13,896 nucleotides of DNA from Candidatus Heimdallarchaeota archaeon (GTDB taxonomy: Archaea > Asgardarchaeota > Heimdallarchaeia > Heimdallarchaeales > Kariarchaeaceae). The DNA is taken from positions 1 through 13,896 of the forward strand of contig JAAFKL010000193.1 in NCBI GenBank assembly GCA_021399405.1. Direction: 5' to 3'. Both the position numbers and the translations under genes were made by a program. The notes below the pieces were generated by a model. That model was not told the origin of the DNA and did no database searches. It was given only the letters and a program-made list of their open reading frames with translations. Shown here one piece after another: positions 1 to 6,936 of the stretch; the first letter of the stretch is position 1; each line of letters begins with the position of its first letter.

Positions 1-38
1 AATTTACAATTCCACTTTATTACAGGAGTAATTCGGAT

Positions 39-47
39 TATATAAAA
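39..47 (+). promoter_or_regulatory. Possible TATA box upstream of the DNA glycosylase gene
   Basis: An A/T-only stretch (tatataaaa) resembling an archaeal TATA box lies in the otherwise empty first 120 bases. It is about 125 bases ahead of the preferred start codon, so if real it would give a long leader. In a sequence this AT-rich, a TATA-like word alone is weak evidence. Confidence 0.25.
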
Positions 48-172
48 CTATCACTATTCAACCTCTTTACTTGTAAAAAGAAGTTAGACCTCTCAATCAT
101 ATTAGTTATGTACGAGTATTATTGGTTGCAATTCTTGTCAATCAAGAAGAAAACATCATTAATCAAATTTTA

Positions 173-1444
173 ATGCTGTCGATAATAGACTTGAAAATTT
201 CTAATGAACAATCCCGTGTTTTACATTTGAATTCCTTGATGTTATGGGAAGAACCAGGTAAAGTCAAAACCTTGGATATATTAAAGAAACTCTCTTATCT
301 TCAAATTGATGCAATATATAGTATTGCCCGATCTCAGGATATTGTTCTTCATAATCGAAGTACTCTGTACAAGGAAAAAGATATCTGGAAACTTCTCAAA
401 TCCAATAAAATTTTTGAAGGTTTTGCCCATGCTAGATGTTTGATACTCATTGATGAATTACCATTTTACTATGCAAAAATGATGCGAAAGCGAGAGCAAA
501 TCCCCAACTGGTACCAGCTTGTCGCAGAGGAATTGGATTGGCAGGGAGAGATTTTGGAAACTGCAAAAGCAAAAAAGGAAATAGGTGTCAAAGATGTAAC
601 CATTCCAGAGAATTTCCCTCAATTCACTGGTTGGACGCATGCACCTAAGCGAATGCTGGATTACTTGAGCACGCGAGGATATCTCTTTTCTTCAAAGAGA
701 GAAAAGTTTCAATCATTCTATAAACTACCTGAGCTTCAATACAAAAATTTTGGTAAGATTATTTCTAATTTACCTAGCAGGGAAGAAGAATTTCTATTTC
801 ATCTACAATCCACCTTGCGCGCTACAGGTCCGTCACCTTTGCATCGACTATTGCACTACAAATACATCCATTCTTCAATCGAATTGGAAGGGAAAAAAAT
901 ATCTCCAAGAACTCTTGTCAGTCGGTACATCAAAGATGGTACTCTAACTGAGATCGATGTTGAAGTAAATGATGGCAGAAGTGAAACCTATCTATGCTTA
1001 CCTGATCAATCCGATCTGATAACAGATATACCTCAGAAAGATCAAAATGACTACAACTGTTTCTTTCTAAGTCCGTTTGATAATGCTTTATGGTCCAGAG
1101 AATCACTGTTAGCTCAATACAAATTTGATTACAAAATGGAGGTCTACGTACCTAAATCGAAACGGATCTATGGTTTTTTCACACTCCCAATTTTGTATGG
1201 TCCAGACTTTATTGGTAGGGTTGATGTAAGATTAGACAGGAAGACTATGACTTTCCATTGGATTAAATGGTCTTGGGAACAAAACTACAAACAAATTAAA
1301 TCCAGTACTCACTTTTGGAAAAAATTATCTGAATCAATTGAGAGATTTGTTTTGTTTCACGGTGTGAGTAAGACAAATTTAGGTAATATTCCAAAGACCC
1401 AACAAACTAAAATGAGAAAATTAATCGATATACAAGTAGTTTAA
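173..1444 (+). CDS. Winged-helix DNA glycosylase, YcaQ/AlkZ-like (HTH_42) family
   Basis: The protein is about 423 residues, the usual length for the YcaQ/AlkZ family of winged-helix DNA glycosylases, which excise alkylated bases and unhook interstrand crosslinks. Near the N-terminus is the segment LSYLQIDAI, with the Q-x-D catalytic motif of the YcaQ branch at about residues 44-46 (AlkZ proper has Q-x-Q). It is followed by the family-typical stretch ending HNR. The C-terminal half carries the diagnostic FFLSPFDNALWSRE block and then FDYKMEVYVPKSKRIYGFFTLPILYG, which match the conserved end of the family. The reading frame is open back to a TTG at 122. I prefer the ATG at 173 because MLSIIDLKISNEQSR fits the family N-terminus and the extra 17 residues do not. 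The gene stands alone: a minus-strand tRNA follows it. The substrate cannot be told from sequence. Confidence 0.85.
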   Translation: MLSIIDLKISNEQSRVLHLNSLMLWEEPGKVKTLDILKKLSYLQIDAIYSIARSQDIVLHNRSTLYKEKDIWKLLKSNKIFEGFAHARCLILIDELPFYYAKMMRKREQIPNWYQLVAEELDWQGEILETAKAKKEIGVKDVTIPENFPQFTGWTHAPKRMLDYLSTRGYLFSSKREKFQSFYKLPELQYKNFGKIISNLPSREEEFLFHLQSTLRATGPSPLHRLLHYKYIHSSIELEGKKISPRTLVSRYIKDGTLTEIDVEVNDGRSETYLCLPDQSDLITDIPQKDQNDYNCFFLSPFDNALWSRESLLAQYKFDYKMEVYVPKSKRIYGFFTLPILYGPDFIGRVDVRLDRKTMTFHWIKWSWEQNYKQIKSSTHFWKKLSESIERFVLFHGVSKTNLGNIPKTQQTKMRKLIDIQVV

Positions 1445-1487
1445 CAAGTTCTTAAACGAATTATTTAGGTGTAAAGGATAAAAAAAA

Positions 1488-1589
1488 TGGTGCCGCGACC
1501 GAGATTTGAACTCGGACCTAAGGAAGTTTGCAGACTGTGAATAACATATACCACAATCCTCAATGCTAACCGGGTTACACCAACGCGGC
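1488..1589 (-). tRNA. trnH: Probable tRNA-His (anticodon GTG) with an intron at 37/38 and encoded CCA
   Basis: Read on the minus strand from 1589: acceptor GCCGCGT, T8, D-arm GTGT...GCAT, anticodon stem GAGGA with partner TCCTT, loop TT-GTG-G giving the His anticodon at about 1552-1554, T-arm CCGAG-TTCAAAT-CTCGG, 3' acceptor TCGCGGC, A73 and CCA, then a T-run (1487-1481) as terminator. The D-arm resembles archaeal tRNA-His. A Cys-like loop (CTGCAAA) also exists inside the insert, but its flanks do not pair. Two oddities stand out. T7 faces T66, and the discriminator is A73 where tRNA-His normally has C73 opposite G-1. The base before G1 (1590) is T and could pair with A73. Amino-acid identity is therefore probable, not certain. 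Confidence 0.75.
1526..1550 (-). other. Predicted 25-nt tRNA intron
   Basis: The minus-strand tRNA is interrupted after base 37 of the anticodon loop. Removing these 25 bases restores a 7-base anticodon loop on the GAGGA/TCCTT stem. In the precursor the exon segment GATTGTG (1558-1552), which includes the anticodon, can pair with the intron segment CACAGTC (1539-1533) over 7 bp around a 12-base loop. This is the kind of exon-intron pairing seen in archaeal bulge-helix-bulge splice substrates. The exact cut sites are inferred from the mature fold, and the 3' bulge looks longer than canonical. Confidence 0.55.
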
Positions 1590-1590
1590 A

Positions 1591-1611
1591 ATTAGAGAGT
1601 GTGTCTCTAAT
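1591..1611. repeat. Perfect 8-bp inverted repeat immediately 5' of the tRNA
   Basis: ATTAGAGA (1591-1598) and TCTCTAAT (1604-1611) form a perfect inverted repeat with a 5-base spacer, directly against the 5' end of the minus-strand tRNA. It could be a hairpin in the tRNA leader, a binding site, or a terminator for plus-strand reading, since ccttttagttt follows on the right. No function is established. Confidence 0.5.
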
Positions 1612-2022
1612 CCTTTTAGTTTATTTCCATTTATATTTATTGTTTTACTGCGTATGGGGATAAACATTAATCGTTATCAAAGATTTGCAGGTTCGATATT
1701 TGTTAAGTCTGGTAGAATATTGATTAATTATCGATGAAATAATATGATTTTCATCGCTGTGTATTAGTGCTGTTTTGCATTTATATTTGAATTATCCCAT
1801 TATCGCATAATTATCGATAATATCGATATAAATAACGATGATTATCTATTTATTTCAATGTTATCTATTCGTGTCATGTATGGGGCAGAATGTTATGTGG
1901 TTAGATGATATTTATTTGTTTTAATTATGAATAAAATATTATCGCTGATATCGATGAACCATCGATAACAATTGGGAAATCAAGTCAAACACTCTATAAG
2001 GTTAATTTAGGGAATCGTATGG
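1612..2022. other. Long AT-rich intergenic region with clustered ATCGAT hexamers
   Basis: About 410 bases without a credible gene on either strand. It holds five ATCGAT hexamers (at 1730, 1813, 1822, 1950 and 1961), plus a sixth at 2032 inside the neighbouring gene's end, and many near matches (TTATCG, AACGATGA). Two of the hexamers sit 9 bases apart and two 11 bases apart. The hexamer occurs only sporadically elsewhere in the window. The region separates the 5' side of the tRNA gene from the 3' end of a minus-strand gene. Possible roles are a protein-binding array, a replication-origin-like element or simply decayed sequence. I see no classical archaeal origin-recognition box and no recognisable RNA gene. 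Confidence 0.4.
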
Positions 2023-2391
2023 TCATTGTTCATCGATTATTTCATAATCGTCAAATTCTTCATCAATATCTGAATTTCTTTTTTCCTCTTTCTTCTTCGT
2101 ATTGAATGAGTTAAACAAGGCATTCCCTCCGGAAGAAATCGCCGATACGACATCTGATATTCCTTCAGCGGCACCTTTTGCGACAGCTTTTTGTAAAACC
2201 TTGCCTGATTCTGCAATCTGATCCATATCTCCTTGATTAATATGTTCCTGAATGTTAGAATCTGCTATACCTGTCTCAATGTTTTTCTTTAATTTGTTGA
2301 ACCCAGACAGTAAGCCTTTGGAAATGTCCTTTTTTGCCTTATCGAGAGTTTCTTTGATTTGATCTGCATTATCACTCGAGTCTTTTGACAT
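2023..2391 (-). CDS. Small helical protein with acidic C-terminal tail, unknown function
   Basis: I do not recognise this 122-residue protein. It has no membrane segment and no cysteines. Residues 1-50 are a charged, probably amphipathic helical stretch (ETLDKAKKDISKGLLSGFNKLKKNIETG). The middle (about 60-95) is rich in Ala/Gly and weakly hydrophobic (VAKGAAEGISDVVSAISSGGNALFNSF). A KKKEEKR segment then leads to a strongly acidic end (DIDEEFDDYEIIDEQ). Such amphipathic helices could lie on a membrane or a partner protein, but this is a guess. It lies 84 bases downstream of GAPDH on the same strand. A TATA-like stretch at about 2416-2424 sits about 27 bases before its ATG, so it probably has its own promoter. 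It is a real gene by length, composition and promoter spacing. Confidence 0.6.
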   Translation of the reverse strand: MSKDSSDNADQIKETLDKAKKDISKGLLSGFNKLKKNIETGIADSNIQEHINQGDMDQIAESGKVLQKAVAKGAAEGISDVVSAISSGGNALFNSFNTKKKEEKRNSDIDEEFDDYEIIDEQ

Positions 2392-2415
2392 CTTATGTTT
2401 TATTAGACACTTAGT

Positions 2416-2424
2416 GATATTTAT
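2416..2424 (-). promoter_or_regulatory. TATA-like box of the small acidic-tailed gene
   Basis: On the minus strand an A/T-rich element (aataaatatc) is centred about 27-30 bases before the ATG at 2391. This is the spacing expected for a leaderless archaeal transcript. Confidence 0.4.
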
Positions 2425-2445
2425 TATTATTGAATTGAAACCTCA

Positions 2446-2467
2446 AGTCACTTCAAGTGAAGTGACT
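2446..2467. promoter_or_regulatory. 10-bp perfect palindrome between GAPDH and the next gene
   Basis: AGTCACTTCA (2446-2455) and TGAAGTGACT (2458-2467) are perfect inverted repeats separated by AG. The element begins 7 bases past the GAPDH stop codon and ends about 55 bases before the downstream gene's ATG. It could be the GAPDH transcript's 3' hairpin, although no T-run follows, or an operator upstream of the downstream gene's TATA box. The near-zero spacer favours a dimeric protein site over an RNA hairpin. Confidence 0.5.
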
Positions 2468-2474
2468 GAATTAA

Positions 2475-3539
2475 TTATACTTCATTGAACAACCAGGGGT
2501 TAGCATATTCCATTAATTTGTTGACTTTGTCATTGTTATCATGGAGGTAGTACATGATTGCTTTTACTGAGGATAGTATGGCATTACCATCTTGTGGTGT
2601 AAATGACCAGAAGTAAAGATGTTTTTTGTGAACTTTAATAGACTGTCGAACAAATACTGCTTGATTTAATATTCTACCAAAGTGACCATGGTCTCGACCA
2701 AAACTAAACACCTGATTTACTGCGGTCTTATTTGTTTGTGCTAGTGCTGGAGTCCTATCAAGGATATCCATAATGTGATCTCGTGTCACAGCCTTCTCTA
2801 GTTTCAAGTGTGCTGAAAGTGTATGCATGTATTGAGAATTAATCTTTAATGCAGAACTGAAAATATTGAGATCTAATCCTTTGGTTTGGAATAATTTCCA
2901 TACATCCTTTGCATGATGTGTACCAAATCGGTCATCCTCGTATTCGGTTACGGTTGGTGCTTGAACCCCTCTTGTCTGGGATACATCACTTCCTCTTCTA
3001 ATAAAAGTCAAGTCTGCATGATCTAGATTAGAAGTTCCATCCTCATTGCAGGCGAAATATTGAATTGCAGCTGCGGCAGCATGAGTATTACAGGAGCCAA
3101 TTTGAACATACTTGGGGCGTTCATTCTCGAAAATAGCATCATTTATCCCCGATGCATATATGGTTCCAAATCCTTCTTCAGACCCTTGAGCAAGAAATCC
3201 GAGTGTATTTTTTTCAGCTTTCTTATAGTACTCTTCTTTATTGCGAAGACCTACATCTTCTTTTGTGGCATCAGCTACTACATCTGCTTTCTCAAGAGCT
3301 TCTTCCCAAGTGAAGGAAGGCTCTACACCCATCGCTTTGAATTCATCATACTTTTCCTCAGCTACACACAGTTCACCACCTTTTGCTATAAGATTATTTA
3401 GCATTGGTCTATCGATTAGACGTGGTGTGTGTTTGTAGAATATAAGGTTATCAAATTCTAGCTTACTTTTCATACTTAGGAGAAGTGCAATTAGTGGTTC
3501 ACCAATTGTACCAGTACCGTTTATTAGAACTGTACCCAT
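2475..3539 (-). CDS. gap: Archaeal (type II) glyceraldehyde-3-phosphate dehydrogenase
   Basis: This cytoplasmic enzyme oxidises glyceraldehyde 3-phosphate with phosphate and NAD(P) to 1,3-bisphosphoglycerate, in glycolysis or its reverse. The 354-residue product has the N-terminal Rossmann loop VLINGTGTIGEP (residues 4-15) and the archaeal block VEPSFTWEEALEKADVVADATKEDVGLRNKEEYYKKA (about 72-108). The catalytic-cysteine motif is GSCNTH, with Cys150 inferred as the nucleophile, and GTHHAKDVW (about 206-214) matches the conserved HH segment of type II enzymes. After SCNT the sequence reads HAAAA where many family members have TGL, and RRGSDVSQTRG replaces the common RRAxDP motif, so it is a divergent member. 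An A/T-rich element at about 3563-3572 sits some 27 bases before the ATG. It lies upstream of, and in line with, the small unknown gene on the same strand. Confidence 0.85.
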   Translation of the reverse strand: MGTVLINGTGTIGEPLIALLLSMKSKLEFDNLIFYKHTPRLIDRPMLNNLIAKGGELCVAEEKYDEFKAMGVEPSFTWEEALEKADVVADATKEDVGLRNKEEYYKKAEKNTLGFLAQGSEEGFGTIYASGINDAIFENERPKYVQIGSCNTHAAAAAIQYFACNEDGTSNLDHADLTFIRRGSDVSQTRGVQAPTVTEYEDDRFGTHHAKDVWKLFQTKGLDLNIFSSALKINSQYMHTLSAHLKLEKAVTRDHIMDILDRTPALAQTNKTAVNQVFSFGRDHGHFGRILNQAVFVRQSIKVHKKHLYFWSFTPQDGNAILSSVKAIMYYLHDNNDKVNKLMEYANPWLFNEV

Positions 3540-3562
3540 TGTGATTTTATTGTTGGCTTAGA

Positions 3563-3572
3563 TTAATATATT
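3563..3572 (-). promoter_or_regulatory. TATA-like box of the GAPDH gene
   Basis: The alternating A/T sequence ttaatatatt is centred about 28 bases before the minus-strand ATG at 3539. This spacing fits a leaderless or very short-leader archaeal transcript. The whole gap to 3667 is AT-rich, so other TATA-like words are present. Confidence 0.4.
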
Positions 3573-3667
3573 AATTGGTAGTTGAGTATTATATCTAAAT
3601 ATAATATACGCAATTATAGTAAATATTTATTTTTTTATTATTTTTAGCTCGAATTTAAATTTACAGT

Positions 3668-3949
3668 CTACCAAGTACCTGGTTTTCTTTTATCCTTTGC
3701 TCTGATCTTGACCTGCTTGAAGTGAATAGCACAGGAAACACAGAAATTAGAAGTGACTTTTCTTCTTGGTAAAATAGCACCTGCATCACGTAATTCTTTA
3801 GTCATTGAAGGATCAGCTACGGATACCCATCGGGAAACTTTCTTTATTTTATCAGCTGGAACTTGACGCCCACAATTAGAACATTGTTGGTTCCCTTTTG
3901 AACCTCTACTTCCACCAGATCTTCCACCGCTTTTACGTTTCTTTGTCAT
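3668..3949 (-). CDS. rps26e: Small-subunit ribosomal protein eS26
   Basis: This is a component of the 30S subunit, homologous to eukaryotic eS26, which lies near the mRNA exit site. The 93-residue protein starts MTKKRKSGGRSGGSRG, the basic Gly-rich N-terminus of the family. It has the paired zinc-binding motifs CSNCGRQVPADK and NFCVSCAIHF, and the core KVSRWVSVADPS/RKVTSN. It ends shortly after the second zinc pair and lacks the long basic C-terminal extension of the eukaryotic protein, as archaeal forms do. The frame is open to an ATG at 3961 (four residues longer), but the ATG at 3949 fits the family N-terminus better. eS26 occurs in only part of the archaea (TACK/Asgard), which helps place the organism. 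It is transcribed alone, facing away from the next plus-strand gene. Confidence 0.92.
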   Translation of the reverse strand: MTKKRKSGGRSGGSRGSKGNQQCSNCGRQVPADKIKKVSRWVSVADPSMTKELRDAGAILPRRKVTSNFCVSCAIHFKQVKIRAKDKRKPGTW

Positions 3950-4168
3950 TCGGGGCAACACCCTATAAATAATCTCACGTTACTCATATCTTTAAGAATA
4001 TCATTAGGGTAATAAAACTTGCTTTATTTTCGCCCGATATCGTTCAATATCATTCGTGAGGCTAGGTACCTATCCTTATTTACAATTAGATTCTCCTATA
4101 ATACGCAGATAGTCTTACAGTAATACCCAATTATTTTAGATAGCTAACGGATAATTCATTGTCCATTT

Positions 4169-5626
4169 ATGAGTGCACGTTCGAGTAGATATTCATGTCC
4201 AACTTGTACGACTAGCAGAAATGTTCTTTTCTGCATCGATTGTACTCAACTTTCTTGCGCTGCATGCGTTGATACTATTCCTGATGAGTATTGGTTCTGT
4301 AATGTTTGTAATAGCGAAGCTACTGAGAAGAAATGTGGTACTTGTGGATCAGATACCAAACTACTACAACAAGATATCAAACAAATCTGTTCCACATGTA
4401 AGAGTGATTCTTTGGGAGAACCTGAAGTACTTCTTGCACAATTACCAAGTGAATTTTTCTCTGTCGCCTCTAAAATCAAGGATATATATCCTGATCTCAT
4501 GGATATACACAGAAAATTCGACTTTTCACTAACCCTTGTTAGACTATGTCGTTTGGCTAATCTGGTCGGGTTTCCCCAGATAGAAGCCCAGCTCAAGAGA
4601 TGTTCACAAGGTTTACAGAATTTAACTCGTAGAGGAATAGATCATGTACAAAGAATTAGAAAAGAAGCCTCTTTTGATCTGAGGAACATTAATTTCTTTG
4701 CTGATCTTGAACTCGAACATTATCGAAATGCCAATAGTATAGTAGAATCAACGGAAAAGAAGATTAATCAAGTAACTGAGTTAATGAGATACTGGATCGA
4801 TCAAGTAACACTTGAACTTGATCAACTAATGCGAGTAGCTGAACCATTAAGACAACATTATGAGTTACTCACACAAATTTCTCGTTATCTTCCAGAAGGA
4901 GTAACTCAGGTAGTTGCTGTTCTCCCACCTCAATATATGCATATGAAAACCAAAAGATTCAACAACCGAGCAGAATGTTTCCTCATCTTTGGAGAGGATA
5001 GATTTGTTTGTCTTCCCACATCAGTTCTCGATCAAAAGAAGAATTCAAAAGTGATAAATGGTGTTCAGTTCAATTATGAGGATATAATCAATACCAACGC
5101 CTCCACATCCCTTCTCAGAGGTCATCAACTAACTATAACAACTTCAGCTGGTAAGATTAAAATAAATAATTCACCAATTATTGTGAATGGAATTAAAGAA
5201 TATTTTGACTTAATATTGTCTGGACAGGAATTCGTAGTTGGAAGTCCTAAAGAGATTTTGGAGATTGAAACAAACGGTCCTGATAAAAATAAATTCAAAC
5301 GAGCTTCTCAAAAGTTCATTGACATAATTAATGAGAAATTATTTGACTCTCCAGTGCAACAACCAAATCGTGCTGATATGCCTTACGTCTCCGTTACTCA
5401 AATCCAGACTGAATATCATAAACTTCTTCGTAAAATTAGGGAAATAGATTACCTTGCCCAAAACCTACAAATTGATCCTCAAGCATATCAGAATCACAGA
5501 TCTAATTTTAGGGAAAATCTTCGAGATATACAAGATAGTCTAGGAAATCTTGGGGGTCATATTGTCAAAAATTCAGTCGATGATTTGAAATTGGGTAGAG
5601 ATGCACTTGACGAATTGAGGTTTTAA
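4169..5626 (+). CDS. B-box/RING-like zinc-finger, coiled-coil and PH-like domain protein
   Basis: The 485-residue protein begins with six CxxC pairs in its first 77 residues (Cys 10/13, 22/25, 30/33, 44/47, 56/59, 74/77). This pattern suggests a cross-brace zinc domain of B-box/RING/FYVE type followed by a zinc ribbon. Next comes a long helical, charged region (about 100-235) likely to form a coiled coil. Residues about 245-352 (AECFLIFGEDRFVCLP... FNYEDI ...GHQLTITTSAGKIKIN...GIKEYFDLIL) have the strand pattern and closing helix of a PH/GRAM-like domain. A second helical segment (about 390-485) ends the protein. There are no membrane spans. The order zinc finger, coiled coil, globular domain recalls eukaryotic TRIM proteins or membrane-trafficking adaptors. 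The resemblance is architectural and homology is unproven. It is a single gene with a 206-base upstream gap and converges with the hydrolase gene. Confidence 0.7.
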   Translation: MSARSSRYSCPTCTTSRNVLFCIDCTQLSCAACVDTIPDEYWFCNVCNSEATEKKCGTCGSDTKLLQQDIKQICSTCKSDSLGEPEVLLAQLPSEFFSVASKIKDIYPDLMDIHRKFDFSLTLVRLCRLANLVGFPQIEAQLKRCSQGLQNLTRRGIDHVQRIRKEASFDLRNINFFADLELEHYRNANSIVESTEKKINQVTELMRYWIDQVTLELDQLMRVAEPLRQHYELLTQISRYLPEGVTQVVAVLPPQYMHMKTKRFNNRAECFLIFGEDRFVCLPTSVLDQKKNSKVINGVQFNYEDIINTNASTSLLRGHQLTITTSAGKIKINNSPIIVNGIKEYFDLILSGQEFVVGSPKEILEIETNGPDKNKFKRASQKFIDIINEKLFDSPVQQPNRADMPYVSVTQIQTEYHKLLRKIREIDYLAQNLQIDPQAYQNHRSNFRENLRDIQDSLGNLGGHIVKNSVDDLKLGRDALDELRF

Positions 5627-5642
5627 TTGGCTTTCAAATGAA

Positions 5643-6452
5643 TCAAGCTTGGTAGTCTTGAGGAAAAATGATTCTGAATTGTTTCTCCACGAACCAATAT
5701 GCCTCCAGAAATTCATCGTATTCTGCATCTTTGCTGTATTCCTGAAAATTTTCAAGTATCCCCAGTAATTCCGTAATAATTTTACCATCAAGTCCATAGT
5801 CTTCATGCGATGGATACAGAACAAGATTTGGGTGGTCATCAATCATTGAATTCAATTGTAGCAGGCTATGTTTGTAATTATTATATTGATCATCTGATGG
5901 TAAATACACTGCCCCAAAATGTACTGTATCACCAGTAAATAATTCTCCTCTATTGGTTAACAAACATATTGAACCTGGTGTATGTCCTGGTGTTGAAATG
6001 ATCTCAACCTCAATGTCTCCGAGATTAAATTTTTCATCACCAATTAATAATTGGTGTTCATGGCTTGATTCAAGTAAATAATCATTTTTTGCAAATTCTG
6101 CTGCATGTAGCGATGAAGAGGTTTTAAGAAATGAAATATCAATTGGTTTTGTTATTCGTTTCAGATCAAATCGATGGATATGGACGGAGGGAAACTCCTT
6201 ATTGCCCCCGATATGATCAAAGTGGTTGTGTGAATTAATAATTATTAGATCCCTATTTCCAATTATTTTTTCAATATGAGGTCTTATTTCTTTCAAGCCT
6301 GAACCGGTATCAAATAGTATTGCTGAGTGTGTTCCAAGAATCACATAGATGTTGGTGTACTGAGTGTGAAATCTCTCATCAATCATATCTAATCTTTCCC
6401 TTATCAGATAAATATGGGTGTTAATCTGAATGATGTCAAACCAATTGTCCAT
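5643..6452 (-). CDS. Metallo-beta-lactamase-fold hydrolase
   Basis: The 269-residue protein has the complete metal-binding set of the MBL fold: HxHxDH in NSHNHFDHIGG (H75, H77, D79, H80), H157 in TPGHTPGS, D175 in FTGDTVHFG and H216 in YPSHEDYG. It also has the typical early strand-turn AILFDTGSG. This predicts a dinuclear (Zn or Fe) soluble hydrolase of the glyoxalase II-like group. Family members cleave thioesters, lactones, phosphodiesters and more, so the substrate is unknown. There is no signal peptide. It is transcribed alone towards the zinc-finger gene, the two stops being 17 bases apart. An inverted repeat lies between a TATA-like element and the start codon, suggesting repressor control. 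Confidence 0.85.
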   Translation of the reverse strand: MDNWFDIIQINTHIYLIRERLDMIDERFHTQYTNIYVILGTHSAILFDTGSGLKEIRPHIEKIIGNRDLIIINSHNHFDHIGGNKEFPSVHIHRFDLKRITKPIDISFLKTSSSLHAAEFAKNDYLLESSHEHQLLIGDEKFNLGDIEVEIISTPGHTPGSICLLTNRGELFTGDTVHFGAVYLPSDDQYNNYKHSLLQLNSMIDDHPNLVLYPSHEDYGLDGKIITELLGILENFQEYSKDAEYDEFLEAYWFVEKQFRIIFPQDYQA

Positions 6453-6460
6453 TGAGATGA

Positions 6461-6477
6461 TTGATCATTAAGATCAA
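6461..6477. promoter_or_regulatory. Inverted repeat (candidate operator) at the MBL hydrolase start
   Basis: TTGATC (6461-6466) and GATCAA (6472-6477) are perfect inverted repeats separated by 5 bases. They sit just before the minus-strand ATG at 6452 and next to a TATA-like element (6481-6490, tataaaataa on the minus strand). A dimeric regulator bound here would cover the predicted transcription start. The regulator is unknown. Confidence 0.45.
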
Positions 6478-6651
6478 TTTATTTTATATTAGTTATTTAA
6501 TTCTATAAAATTAGGAGATTTGCTGGTAGTCATTTTATCATTCACATGACTTTCCGTAAGAATTGGTTTTTGTGGGGAAATTTTTTTGATAATCGACCAT
6601 AACCAAAGTATTAATAGTCAGTTTGATGATTCTACTAGTTGAGTGGTTCTT

Positions 6652-6864
6652 ATGCTAAATATAACAAAATCTTTCCTAATTGCATCAATTATTTTGATGC
6701 TTGGCTCCTTGACTGCTGCAACTTCTCATTGGTTTGCACACACAGAACAAGACTTTCGTTTTACACTACTTGGATTTATGGCTGCAATCTTCAGTGGGAT
6801 GTATTATGGCCTATCTGTTGAAAATCGGAAATCCAAGAATCTCAAGTATCCCCAAGCTAGTTAA
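6652..6864 (+). CDS. Small two-TM membrane protein, unknown function
   Basis: The 70-residue protein has two hydrophobic segments, about residues 6-25 (KSFLIASIILMLGSLTAATSH) and about 36-53 (FTLLGFMAAIFSGMYYGLSV), and a short charged C-terminal tail (ENRKSKNLKY). It should be a hairpin in the cell membrane. A GTG three codons earlier (6643) is in frame, but I chose the ATG. I do not recognise the family. It lies 72 bases ahead of the larger membrane-protein gene on the same strand, so co-transcription is possible. Confidence 0.55.
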   Translation: MLNITKSFLIASIILMLGSLTAATSHWFAHTEQDFRFTLLGFMAAIFSGMYYGLSVENRKSKNLKYPQAS

Positions 6865-6936
6865 TTCTGTCTAGATCTGATTATTAATTCCTCATTTGTG
6901 CAATACACTGAATAACACAAATTTTAGTCACCAATT

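Noticed and set aside
1488..1589. tRNA-Cys reading of the tRNA using the CTGCAAA loop
   Set aside because: The flanking bases cannot form a 5-bp anticodon stem with that loop, whereas GAGGA/TCCTT around the GTG loop pairs fully.
3060..3438. Plus-strand open frames opposite GAPDH
   Set aside because: They are antisense to a clearly recognised enzyme and their sequences look like low-complexity shadows.
4246..4596. Minus-strand 116-residue frame opposite the zinc-finger gene
   Set aside because: It is antisense to the Cys-rich N-terminal region, whose CxxC pairs give strong support to the plus-strand reading.
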